The translations under genes and the position numbers were made by a program. The notes under the pieces were generated by a model. The model searched no databases, had not been told where the DNA came from, and was given only the letters and a program-made list of their open reading frames with translations. Of a stretch of DNA of 64,000 bases, positions 9,115 to 18,625 are shown one piece after another. The stretch lies in contig NZ_FNGG01000001.1 of assembly GCF_900102915.1 (NCBI RefSeq), positions 744,001 to 808,000 on the forward strand, written 5' to 3'. Position 1 is the first letter of the stretch. Each line of letters starts with the position of its first letter. The stretch comes from Salinimicrobium catena (GTDB lineage: Bacteria; Bacteroidota; Bacteroidia; Flavobacteriales; Flavobacteriaceae).

Positions 9115-9963
9115 CTAATTTAATGCTATATTATCAATTAACCTAATATCGCCAGAATAGGCGGCGATAAAAGCTCTATATTTCTCTCCTTCTTTCTTCT
9201 CTTCAACCGGTCGTAGAGTATCGGCATTGGCGATCTCGAAATACTCCAGTTCCAGGCTGGATTCAGACCTAAAACGGTCTCTTACCCAGTCGGTTAGTTC
9301 AGATGCACTTTTTGTGCCAAAATCTTCCTTCACCTGTTGCAGGACCTTATAAATGGCCGCGGCGTTCTGTCGTTGCTCGGTGGTTAACCTTTCATTTCGG
9401 GAACTTCGGGCAAGACCTGAGATCTCGCGGTCAATAGGGCAGCCGATTACCTCTACCGGCAGATGCTGCTTCTCTACAAGCTTTTTGATGATCTGGAGCT
9501 GCTGGTAATCTTTCTCTCCAAAAAAGGCTTTATCGGGCTGCACCATTTCAAACAGCTTCTTCACTATGGTGCCTACTCCGTTAAAATGGCCTTTTCTGAA
9601 CTTGCCTTCCATTTGATGCTCAAGCCCGTCAAAAGAGAATTCTTCCGAAGTGACATTACTGCCATAGATCTCATTTGCAGCAGGAGAAAATACGATCACC
9701 TGATCGCTGATTTCCTTGATCCTGTCCACATCTTTTTCAAGGTCACGCGGATATTTTTCAAGGTCTTCGGGATTATCGAACTGGGTAGGGTTCACAAAAA
9801 TGCTCACCACCACCTTATCGCAAAGGGATAATGCTTTTTGAATGAGGGAAATATGCCCCTGGTGAAGCGCTCCCATGGTAGGGACAAATCCAATGCTCAA
9901 CCCGTCATTTTTGTAAGCCTGAATCTGTTCTTTTAGAGATTGCTTCTCCTTTAAAATCTGCAT
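9115..9963 (-). CDS. panC: Pantothenate synthetase
   Basis: 282 residues. It joins pantoate and beta-alanine with ATP to form pantothenate. The HIGH-type motif is in PTMGALHQGH (28-37), FVNPTQF follows, then GEKDYQQL and SSRN, all typical of PanC. It is the first gene of a minus-strand set reaching to 4061. It is divergent from the glycogen-synthase-like gene at 10073; the 109-bp gap should hold both promoters. No panB is in the window. Confidence 0.97.
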   Translation of the reverse strand: MQILKEKQSLKEQIQAYKNDGLSIGFVPTMGALHQGHISLIQKALSLCDKVVVSIFVNPTQFDNPEDLEKYPRDLEKDVDRIKEISDQVIVFSPAANEIYGSNVTSEEFSFDGLEHQMEGKFRKGHFNGVGTIVKKLFEMVQPDKAFFGEKDYQQLQIIKKLVEKQHLPVEVIGCPIDREISGLARSSRNERLTTEQRQNAAAIYKVLQQVKEDFGTKSASELTDWVRDRFRSESSLELEYFEIANADTLRPVEEKKEGEKYRAFIAAYSGDIRLIDNIALN

Positions 9964-10025
9964 CTTATTGTAAAATTAACAGCGTGCAAACTTAATATAA
10001 TACTGGCAATCTGCATAAAAATTTG

Positions 10026-10033
10026 TATTTTTG
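10026..10033 (+). promoter_or_regulatory. -7 box (TATTTTTG) before the glycogen-synthase-like gene
   Basis: The octamer matches TAnnTTTG and lies 39 nt before the ATG at 10073. No clear TTG at -33 is seen. The TTG inside this box is in frame with the gene but is better read as promoter than as a start codon. Confidence 0.55.
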
Positions 10034-10072
10034 CGTGTTTTTTATTCACAACAGCACAAAAGCAGTGAACCT

Positions 10073-10882
10073 ATGAAAGATAAGAGGATATTGTACGTAT
10101 CATCTGAAGTTATTCCCTACCTACCCGAAACTGAGATCTCATCCATGTCATTTGAAGCCCCCAGAATGGTGAATAACCAGGGTGGGCAGATACGGATCTT
10201 TATGCCTCGCTTCGGAAATATAAATGAGCGCAGACATCAGCTTCACGAGGTGATAAGACTTTCAGGAATGAACCTGGTGATCAACGACCTGGATATGCCT
10301 CTTATCATTAAAGTAGCTTCTATTCCAAAAGAGAGAATGCAGGTCTATTTTATAGACAACGAGGATTACTTTAAAAGAAAGGCGACACTTACCGATGAAG
10401 AAGGGAACCTGTTCCCCGATAATGACGAGAGAGCGATATTTTTTGCCAAAGGGGTGATAGAAACGGTGAAAAAACTAAATTGGGCGCCAGATATTATTCA
10501 TGTGAACGGCTGGCTTTCTTCGCTTTTACCATTGTACCTTAGAAATTACTACGGAAATGAACCTTTGTTCAATACCGCAAAGATCGTGACCTCTGTTTAT
10601 AATCAGGATTTTGAAGGTACGTTGGACAAGGATATGCAGAAGAAAGTGCTGTTTGACGGTCTTGAGAGCGACCAGGTAAAACATCTTAAAAAACCAGATT
10701 ACGTGAACCTGATGAAGATCGCCGTTGATAACTCAGACGCTGCCATCATTGCAGGTGACAATATACCCGAGGAACTTAAAAAATACCTTGCCAGGCTGGA
10801 TAAGCCCGTACTGGAATACAAGAACCGCGAAGAGTTCGCGACGGCTTACCAGGATTTCTACATGAACAAGGTCCTGTCTTAA
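10073..10882 (+). CDS. Glycogen/starch synthase N-terminal-domain protein (truncated GT5-like)
   Basis: 269 residues. The sequence resembles the N-terminal (ADP-glucose acceptor side) Rossmann domain of GlgA: ILYVSSEVIPY at the start, a MPRFG segment, and DIIHVNGWLSSLLP. The C-terminal glycosyltransferase domain that binds ADP-glucose is absent, and the usual KTGGL-type loop reads PETEISSM. It is unlikely to be a complete synthase; a regulatory or sugar-binding role is an inference. I chose ATG 10073 because an upstream TTG falls in the promoter box. A DUF4270 lipoprotein gene and glmS follow after gaps of 27 and 12 nt, suggesting one transcript. Confidence 0.85.
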   Translation: MKDKRILYVSSEVIPYLPETEISSMSFEAPRMVNNQGGQIRIFMPRFGNINERRHQLHEVIRLSGMNLVINDLDMPLIIKVASIPKERMQVYFIDNEDYFKRKATLTDEEGNLFPDNDERAIFFAKGVIETVKKLNWAPDIIHVNGWLSSLLPLYLRNYYGNEPLFNTAKIVTSVYNQDFEGTLDKDMQKKVLFDGLESDQVKHLKKPDYVNLMKIAVDNSDAAIIAGDNIPEELKKYLARLDKPVLEYKNREEFATAYQDFYMNKVLS

Positions 10883-10909
10883 ATTAGAAAAAATAGAAGA
10901 TTTAATCGA

Positions 10910-12466
10910 ATGAATATAAAGAACACGATGTTGAAAATAACAACAGTCATTGCTGTTGTTTTTTCTTTTGTAGCCTGTGAGGATGATTTTGAAACAGTTG
11001 GTGGCAATGTGATAGGTGGACCCAATTTCAATGCCGACGTTTATGACGAGGCGATGATATCGGCCACAAACAACGATCTGGCGCCGGTGCAGACCAATAA
11101 TCTGCCGGTCAACCTGCTGGGTGTTTACAACGATCCCGTTTTTGGAAGCCAGGTTGCCAGTATTTTAACACAGGTTTCTCTTTCAGCAATCAATCCAGAT
11201 TTCGGAGACCAGCCTGTGCTCGACAGTGTGGTGCTCAACATCCCATATTTCTCCACTCAGATTGAGAATGACGCCGATGGTAATCCACAATATAAGTTGG
11301 ATTCCATCTACGGAAATGATCCTATAAAGATAAGTGTGCTTGAAACTAACTTTTTCATGAATCAATTCGATCCTGAAACTAATTTTGAGCAGGCACAGAA
11401 ATATTATTCTGACCTTGAAGGGCAGATAGAAAACAATCTTACCGGGAAAGTACTTTTTGCTACTGAAAGCTTCAGGCCTTCTGATGAAGAGGTAATTGAA
11501 TATACAGAGACAGATACCCTGCAGCATGCGCCAAGGATGAAGCTAAAACTGAACTCTGAATTTTTCCAGTCAAAGATCATTGATAAAGAAGGTTCTTCAG
11601 AACTTTCCAGCATGGCGAATTTCAGAAATTACTTCAGAAGCATTTATTTGAAAGCTGAAGCAGTAGGACAAGACGGTACAATGATGTCGCTTAACCTGGC
11701 GCATGCAGATGCCGGAATTACCCTTTACTACACGGTGCAGGTAGTCGATACAGGTGATTCTGATGATGATGGGGACATTGAGGAAATGGTAAGTGCTCCA
11801 AGAAGCTTTAAACTTAATTTAGGGCCTGCTCGTGTGAACACTTTTCAGCAGGAAACACCAGCCTTTCCAGATGCCTCAAACCTCTACCTGAAAGGCGGGG
11901 AAGGGTCAATGGTGATCATTGATCTTTTTAATGGCATAGATTCTGATAGTGATGGTATCTCTGATGAATTAGAGTATTTGAGAGGTAACGATTGGCTGAT
12001 AAACGAAGCCAATCTTGAATTTTTTGTTAATAAATCAGCTGTTTCAGGAGTAAATGAACCTGAACGTTTATATTTATACGATCTTACCAATAACAGGTTC
12101 CTTGCAGATTATGTTTTGGATACTCCGGGGCAGGCAAACGCCATGACTTCGGTTTCCAACAATAATCACCTGGGGCCGTTAAAAACAGATGAGAATGGTG
12201 AGGGTGTTAGCTACAAGATCAAATTGACCAGACACATAGACAATATATTGAACAAGGATTCCACGAACGTGAGATTAGGTTTGGTGGTTGCCGAAAATGT
12301 GAATTTGGTAAGCAGTTCTGCTGTCAAACAAACAGAAACTGCTGATGTTAAGAAGATCCCTACTACTTCTGTTATAACGCCTGAAGCTACAGTCCTTTAC
12401 GGACCTGCCGCTCAGGATGATCAAAAACGTCTCAAATTAAAGATCTACTATACAGAATCAAAGTAA
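10910..12466 (+). CDS. DUF4270 lipoprotein
   Basis: 518 residues with a lipobox (VVFSFVAC, Cys23) followed by EDD, the acidic pattern linked to surface export of lipoproteins in this phylum. The body matches DUF4270: DDFETVGGNVIGGPNF after the lipobox, VLDSVVLNIPY in the first third, and a C-terminal RLKLKIYYTESK end. Function is unknown. Its conserved place between the GlgA-like protein and glmS hints at envelope or sugar-linked work, but that is inference. The internal Met7 is an alternative start. Confidence 0.85.
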   Translation: MNIKNTMLKITTVIAVVFSFVACEDDFETVGGNVIGGPNFNADVYDEAMISATNNDLAPVQTNNLPVNLLGVYNDPVFGSQVASILTQVSLSAINPDFGDQPVLDSVVLNIPYFSTQIENDADGNPQYKLDSIYGNDPIKISVLETNFFMNQFDPETNFEQAQKYYSDLEGQIENNLTGKVLFATESFRPSDEEVIEYTETDTLQHAPRMKLKLNSEFFQSKIIDKEGSSELSSMANFRNYFRSIYLKAEAVGQDGTMMSLNLAHADAGITLYYTVQVVDTGDSDDDGDIEEMVSAPRSFKLNLGPARVNTFQQETPAFPDASNLYLKGGEGSMVIIDLFNGIDSDSDGISDELEYLRGNDWLINEANLEFFVNKSAVSGVNEPERLYLYDLTNNRFLADYVLDTPGQANAMTSVSNNNHLGPLKTDENGEGVSYKIKLTRHIDNILNKDSTNVRLGLVVAENVNLVSSSAVKQTETADVKKIPTTSVITPEATVLYGPAAQDDQKRLKLKIYYTESK

Positions 12467-12478
12467 AGAAAAATTGTT

Positions 12479-14326
12479 ATGTGCGGAATTGTTGGATACA
12501 TTGGCTATAGGGAGGCATATCCTATAGTTTTAAAAGGATTGCAGAGACTGGAGTACAGGGGATATGACAGTGCGGGTATCGCCTTGTATGATGATAAAGA
12601 ATTGAAGGTCTCAAAAACTAAGGGAAAGGTTGTTGACCTCAAGGAAAAACTTGAGAGCGAGATCAGCACTACCGGTACCCTGGGAATGGGGCATACAAGA
12701 TGGGCAACCCATGGTGTTCCCAATGACGTGAACTCACACCCTCACTTGTCAAATTCAGGTAACCTGGTGATCGTTCACAACGGGATCATAGAGAACTATG
12801 AGTCTCTTAAAAAAGAACTTACTTCCAGAGGATATACTTTTCATTCGGATACTGACACCGAAGTGTTGGTCAATCTTATTGAAGATGTCATCAAGAAAGA
12901 AAATGTAAAGCTTGGAAAAGCAGTGCAGATCGCCCTTAACCAAACAGTTGGTGCATACGCGATCGCAGTATTCGACAAGACCAAGCCGAATGAAATAGTG
13001 GTGGCCCGTTTGGGTAGTCCGTTAGCGATTGGAGTGGGTAATGAAGAATATTTCATCGCGTCTGACGCGTCTCCTTTTATAGAATTCACCAACAATGCAA
13101 TTTACCTTGAAGACGGGGAAATGGCTGTAGTGAGAAGGAATAAAGGTGTGAAGGTGAGAAAGATCAAAGATGATTCTTTGGTGGATCCTTATATCCAGGA
13201 GTTGCAGCTTAACCTTGAGCAGATAGAGAAGAATGGCTTTGACCACTTCATGCTTAAGGAGATCTATGAGCAGCCAAGCGCCATCACCGATACTTACAGA
13301 GGGCGACTGCTGGTTGACGATGGTATCATTAGAATGGCCGGAGTAGATGATAACCTGGAGCGTTTCCTCAACGCGAAAAGGATCGTTATCGTTGCCTGCG
13401 GAACATCGTGGCATGCAGGTCTTGTTGCCGAGTACGTTTTTGAAGACCTCGCACGTATTCCGGTTGAAGTGGAATATGCGTCCGAATTCAGGTATAGAAA
13501 CCCTATCATCAATTCAGATGACGTGGTGATCGCTATTTCGCAAAGTGGGGAAACTGCCGATACAATGGCTGCTATCAAGCTGGCTAAGGAAAAAGGAGCT
13601 TTCGTGTTTGGAGTTTGTAATGTGGTTGGTTCTTCCATTTCCCGTGAAACCAATGCAGGGGCTTATACTCACGCCGGACCCGAAATAGGGGTGGCTTCCA
13701 CAAAAGCCTTTACTACTCAGATCACGGTGCTAACTCTAATTGCTCTCAAGCTGGCGAAAGCTAAGGGAAGCATTTCAAATTCCGATTTCCACATGCACCT
13801 GCGTGAACTGGAGACCATTCCGCAGAAGGTGGAAGAATCACTGAAATCTAATGAACATATTCAGAAAGTGGCCTTTAAGTATAAGGACGCGAGGAACTGT
13901 CTTTATTTAGGTAGAGGGTTTAATTTCCCGGTGGCCCTTGAAGGAGCATTAAAACTTAAAGAGATATCTTATATACACGCCGAGGGTTATCCCGCTGCCG
14001 AAATGAAGCACGGGCCGATCGCTCTTATTGATGAGGAAATGCCGGTAGTGGTGATCGCCACCAGAAAAGGGCATTATGAGAAGGTGGTAAGCAATATCCA
14101 GGAGATCAAATCCAGACAAGGTAAGATCATCGGGATCGTGACCGAAGGAGATACCAGCGTGAGAGAACTTGCAGATTACGTGATCGAGGTTCCCGATACT
14201 ATTGAAGCGTTGACTCCGCTTATCACGACCATTCCGCTTCAATTGCTTTCTTACCACATTGCAGTAATGCTTGGTAAGAACGTGGATCAGCCACGAAACC
14301 TGGCGAAGTCGGTTACTGTAGAATAA
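12479..14326 (+). CDS. glmS: Glutamine-fructose-6-phosphate aminotransferase (isomerizing)
   Basis: 615 residues. It forms glucosamine-6-phosphate, the entry to peptidoglycan and LPS amino sugars. The N-terminus MCGIVGYIG exposes the nucleophile Cys after Met removal; RGYDSAG and GHTRWATHG complete the glutaminase site. Two SIS domains follow (ISQSGETADT near 350; GRGFNFPVALEGALKLKE near 480), and the conserved C-terminus ends DQPRNLAKSVTVE. No glmS ribozyme is seen in the 12-nt gap upstream. A strong terminator follows at 14347-14381. Confidence 0.98.
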   Translation: MCGIVGYIGYREAYPIVLKGLQRLEYRGYDSAGIALYDDKELKVSKTKGKVVDLKEKLESEISTTGTLGMGHTRWATHGVPNDVNSHPHLSNSGNLVIVHNGIIENYESLKKELTSRGYTFHSDTDTEVLVNLIEDVIKKENVKLGKAVQIALNQTVGAYAIAVFDKTKPNEIVVARLGSPLAIGVGNEEYFIASDASPFIEFTNNAIYLEDGEMAVVRRNKGVKVRKIKDDSLVDPYIQELQLNLEQIEKNGFDHFMLKEIYEQPSAITDTYRGRLLVDDGIIRMAGVDDNLERFLNAKRIVIVACGTSWHAGLVAEYVFEDLARIPVEVEYASEFRYRNPIINSDDVVIAISQSGETADTMAAIKLAKEKGAFVFGVCNVVGSSISRETNAGAYTHAGPEIGVASTKAFTTQITVLTLIALKLAKAKGSISNSDFHMHLRELETIPQKVEESLKSNEHIQKVAFKYKDARNCLYLGRGFNFPVALEGALKLKEISYIHAEGYPAAEMKHGPIALIDEEMPVVVIATRKGHYEKVVSNIQEIKSRQGKIIGIVTEGDTSVRELADYVIEVPDTIEALTPLITTIPLQLLSYHIAVMLGKNVDQPRNLAKSVTVE

Positions 14327-14346
14327 TCGGTTAAAACCGAATTTTT

Positions 14347-14381
14347 CAAACCTGCATTCTCTTGGGAGTGCAGGTTTTTTT
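14347..14381 (+). terminator. Intrinsic terminator after glmS
   Basis: A hairpin with arms AAACCTGCA and TGCAGGTTT around a ~12-nt loop is followed by a run of T, 20 nt after the glmS stop. Confidence 0.85.
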
Positions 14382-14465
14382 GTGGAACGAAAGAGTTTGT
14401 TCATCAGCTTTTTTCGAAGAAGAAAAAAGTTGTACTTTCTCTTATAGACTTTTATACAAAAAAAC

Positions 14466-14473
14466 TATCTTTG
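14466..14473 (+). promoter_or_regulatory. -7 box (TATCTTTG) before atpD
   Basis: Matches TAnnTTTG. The start codon is about 98 nt downstream, so the transcript would carry a leader of roughly 90 nt rich in A and T. No clear TTG at the expected -33 distance. Confidence 0.55.
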
Positions 14474-14567
14474 CAGCCTGAAAAAGAGCTTGGCTTTGTG
14501 AAATAAGTTCAAAGTTGTTAAGAGTTCTTTTTTAAGTATTTATAAAACAAAAACATTAAAGGATTAG

Positions 14568-16085
<1,518 letters not shown>

Positions 16086-16088
16086 AAA

Positions 16089-16142
16089 CCCAAATTCCAA
16101 TACCCAAATTCCAATTGTTCTTAATTGGAATTTGGAATTTGG
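16089..16142. repeat. CCAAATTCC palindromic repeat between atpD and atpC
   Basis: CCAAATTCCAATT (16104-16116) and its exact reverse complement (16123-16135) form a 13-bp stem with a 6-nt loop. A further CCAAATTCC copy (16090-16098) and a GGAATTTGG copy extend both flanks. No T run follows, so it is not a standard terminator. It may fold in the atpDC message. Confidence 0.8.
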
Positions 16143-16164
16143 AGATTGAAATTTGCTAAAACAT

Positions 16165-16455
16165 ATGTATTTAGAAATAGTTACTCCGGAGGCCGTTCTG
16201 CTAAGTGCAGAAGTTGATTCTGTAAGCGTGCCGGGCATCAATGGGCAATTCCAGATGTTGAACAATCACGCCCCCATTGTTTCTGTCCTGGGAAAAGGTG
16301 AGATCAAAGTGTACACGCATTCAAACACTGTGAATAACGAAGATATTTCTGCTGAATTTACCCGCGATGCGAAAGACAGCAAGATCCTGAACCTTCCTAT
16401 TGCCGGTGGGGTAGTTGAAATGAAAGACAATAAAGTGATCGTTCTTGCCGATTAA
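16165..16455 (+). CDS. atpC: ATP synthase F1 subunit epsilon
   Basis: 96 residues from ATG 16165 (MYLEIVTPEAVL). It matches the beta-sandwich domain of epsilon, including VPGINGQFQMLNNHAPIVS. It is shorter than the ~135-residue enterobacterial protein because the C-terminal two-helix inhibitory hairpin is missing, as in other Bacteroidota. A TTG four codons upstream is a weaker start. The epsilon subunit couples the central stalk to rotation; without the hairpin it should not inhibit ATP hydrolysis in the classical way. Confidence 0.94.
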   Translation: MYLEIVTPEAVLLSAEVDSVSVPGINGQFQMLNNHAPIVSVLGKGEIKVYTHSNTVNNEDISAEFTRDAKDSKILNLPIAGGVVEMKDNKVIVLAD

Positions 16456-16481
16456 GCTGAAGAAGATCAATAAAACATAAA

Positions 16482-16510
16482 AAACCCGTTGCGAAAGCGA
16501 CGGGTTTTTT
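16482..16510 (+). terminator. Terminator between atpC and the convergent M61 peptidase gene
   Basis: An 11-bp stem (AAACCCGTTGC with one G-T pair) closed by a GAAA tetraloop and followed by TTTTTT. The A run on the 5' side lets it act in both directions. Confidence 0.9.
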
Positions 16511-16549
16511 CGTTTCTACAGACTTCAGAGATAAATCTTACATATCGTC

Positions 16550-18331
16550 TTAGCGAGGCAAATTATTTCCCAGCCATTTATTTCTTGCTTTTTTTGCTGC
16601 TTTAGAAGCTTGCTCATCCAGAGAAATGGTATAAGTCGGATCTTTTTCGAGCTCTACATCAATTTTTTTGGTAGTTCCAAACCGGAGGATCTCCAGTTTA
16701 AGGGTATCTCCGACTTTAGAATTATTCAGGATTTCATTCCACTCCTTTTCGGTCTTTAATTCTTTCCCGTTTACCTTCAGGATCCTGTCCCCTTTGTCCA
16801 GGCCTGCTTTGTAAGCTGGTGAATTTTGCGCCGGGTTGCCACTGATATAGATTCCCTCTGTATCTTCGAGAACAGAAGGCCCAAAAAAGGCCTTTTCTGA
16901 ACCTCTTTCCAGCTTTAGTCCAACAGATCTGAAAAGCTCTTCATAATTCGGCATCTTACTGTCATAAATGTAGTTCTCGAAAAATATTCGGGCAAGGTCC
17001 TTTCCGGCATATTGGGCAAGGCTTGATTCCAGATCTTCCAGGGTGTAGGGTTTTTCGGGTTCGCCGTAAGTTTCCCATAACAACTTCATGTAATCATCAA
17101 GATTCAGTCCTTCCATGCGCAGCTTCAGGTCAAGGGCAAGGCCGAGCATACTTCCGTAGGAATAATAGGAGATAAAAGTGTTCTCCCTGTTCACCGGATC
17201 AACAGAGGTTGCAGCGTCTACAAAAGGTGCCTGGTAACTCATCTCTACCGGATTGAAATACCGGGTGCCGGGAGAGTTCCACACGTAGTTGAAAGTTCCA
17301 TTGAGTCCTTTGGCATATTCTTCAGGAGAGATGATGTCCCCACGAACCAGTGTGAGCGGAGTATAGTAACTGGTGAAGCCTTCCGCGAACCATAAAGCGC
17401 CGCTCATGTTGGCTTCCGTAAAATCAAAAGGCTCTAAAGACAGGGGTCTTAATCGCTCCACATTCCAGGCGTGGAAGAATTCGTGTGCCACCGTTCCAAT
17501 ATTCCTGTCCATACCACTTTCTGCAAGGCTTCTGGTGCTGGTGAGGATTGTGCTGTTGCGATGTTCCATGCCGTCACCCGAAACATTCGGCATATAACAG
17601 GCCAGGAAGGTGTATTCTCCAAAATCGAACTCCGGCAGCTCTCCAAAAATCGCTTTTTGCTCAGCCACTATCTTTTTTACTTTTTCAAAATATTCGTCAA
17701 GTTCAGCTTCCGTGCCCTGGTGGTGCAGTACAAATCGGATGTTCTGCCCATCCATTTGAAATTGCCTCATATCGTAATCGCTGATCTCTGTAGGACTGTC
17801 CATGAAATAATAAAGATCTGGGGCGTAATATTTATTTCCTTCGAGCTGCTTCAGTTGGGTCGCGACCTTCCAGTCGGGTTGAGATTCCAGATCAAAATTA
17901 ACCTCTACCGGACGTTCTTTCAGATCTTCAGAATACATGAAAGTTGCAGGGATGTTCAGGTGTGCATGAGTTTCATCGATCTGTGTGTAGGTACCATCTG
18001 CTCTGTTCCCGAATAAAGTATATTCGAGCTTCACCGTACCGTCATGGCCGGTTATCTGCCAGGAGTAAGGGTCGGGCCGGCTTATCTGCACAGGCTGTCC
18101 TTTAGAATCTTTTGCCTTGACGCCGTATACGTTCTTTGCGAACTCGTGAAGGGCATATCGTCCGGGCGAGGTGCGGCTCATTCTTAACGTGAGCGTGTCT
18201 GTTTCTACTTTTGGAAAAGTTGCTGTGATCTTTGCTTCGTGATGTACGGCATTTTTAAACGAAATTTGATATTCTACGGTCTGGCTGAAGCCGGCCGTAG
18301 TGAAAAACAGCAGTAGCAGAAAAATTCGCAT
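16550..18331 (-). CDS. M61 glycyl aminopeptidase-like protease with PDZ domain
   Basis: 593 residues with a signal peptide ending near GFSQ (residue ~17). An N-terminal beta-sandwich domain is followed by the catalytic domain with the zinc motif HEFFH (283-287) and the downstream Glu in WFAEGFTSYY. A PDZ domain lies at ~485-570 (DKGDRILKVNG). This is the usual layout of family M61 in Bacteroidota. The protein is probably a periplasmic aminopeptidase preferring N-terminal Gly or Ala. It is a single-gene unit facing the atp terminator and divergent from the mrp operon. Confidence 0.92.
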   Translation of the reverse strand: MRIFLLLLFFTTAGFSQTVEYQISFKNAVHHEAKITATFPKVETDTLTLRMSRTSPGRYALHEFAKNVYGVKAKDSKGQPVQISRPDPYSWQITGHDGTVKLEYTLFGNRADGTYTQIDETHAHLNIPATFMYSEDLKERPVEVNFDLESQPDWKVATQLKQLEGNKYYAPDLYYFMDSPTEISDYDMRQFQMDGQNIRFVLHHQGTEAELDEYFEKVKKIVAEQKAIFGELPEFDFGEYTFLACYMPNVSGDGMEHRNSTILTSTRSLAESGMDRNIGTVAHEFFHAWNVERLRPLSLEPFDFTEANMSGALWFAEGFTSYYTPLTLVRGDIISPEEYAKGLNGTFNYVWNSPGTRYFNPVEMSYQAPFVDAATSVDPVNRENTFISYYSYGSMLGLALDLKLRMEGLNLDDYMKLLWETYGEPEKPYTLEDLESSLAQYAGKDLARIFFENYIYDSKMPNYEELFRSVGLKLERGSEKAFFGPSVLEDTEGIYISGNPAQNSPAYKAGLDKGDRILKVNGKELKTEKEWNEILNNSKVGDTLKLEILRFGTTKKIDVELEKDPTYTISLDEQASKAAKKARNKWLGNNLPR

Positions 18332-18590
18332 AATGATCTATGATTTTTGAGAGGCTGTAAAATAGAAAAATAAACCGAGTGCAGGAATAGAAGAAGAGTT
18401 TATAACCTGCTGCGGAATGATAAGGTAAAATTATTGAAAATTCGATATTTGTTTTTTCTTGCTGAATTTTAGTTGGTTAGCAGTAGCAGCAGAAAAAAGT
18501 TCTTCTCCAGATAATTTTTTTTCTATTTCAGAATTGATTTTCTCAATTACTAAATGTAAGGACCGGGTTTAAATCCTCAATTTTTACTGC

Positions 18591-18598
18591 TATATTTG
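18591..18598 (+). promoter_or_regulatory. -7 box (TATATTTG) of the mrp operon
   Basis: A perfect TAnnTTTG octamer, 27 nt before the mrpA ATG. The 264-bp gap at 18332-18595 holds this and, on the other strand, the M61 promoter; nothing else is recognised in it. Confidence 0.65.
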
Positions 18599-18625
18599 CT
18601 GTTAATCGAATTCCGAACCTCTACT

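Noticed and set aside
12467-12478. glmS ribozyme
   Set aside because: Only 12 nt separate glmS from the previous gene.
17471-18016. 181-codon plus-strand frame opposite the M61 peptidase
   Set aside because: Antisense to a complete peptidase with intact active site; no independent support.
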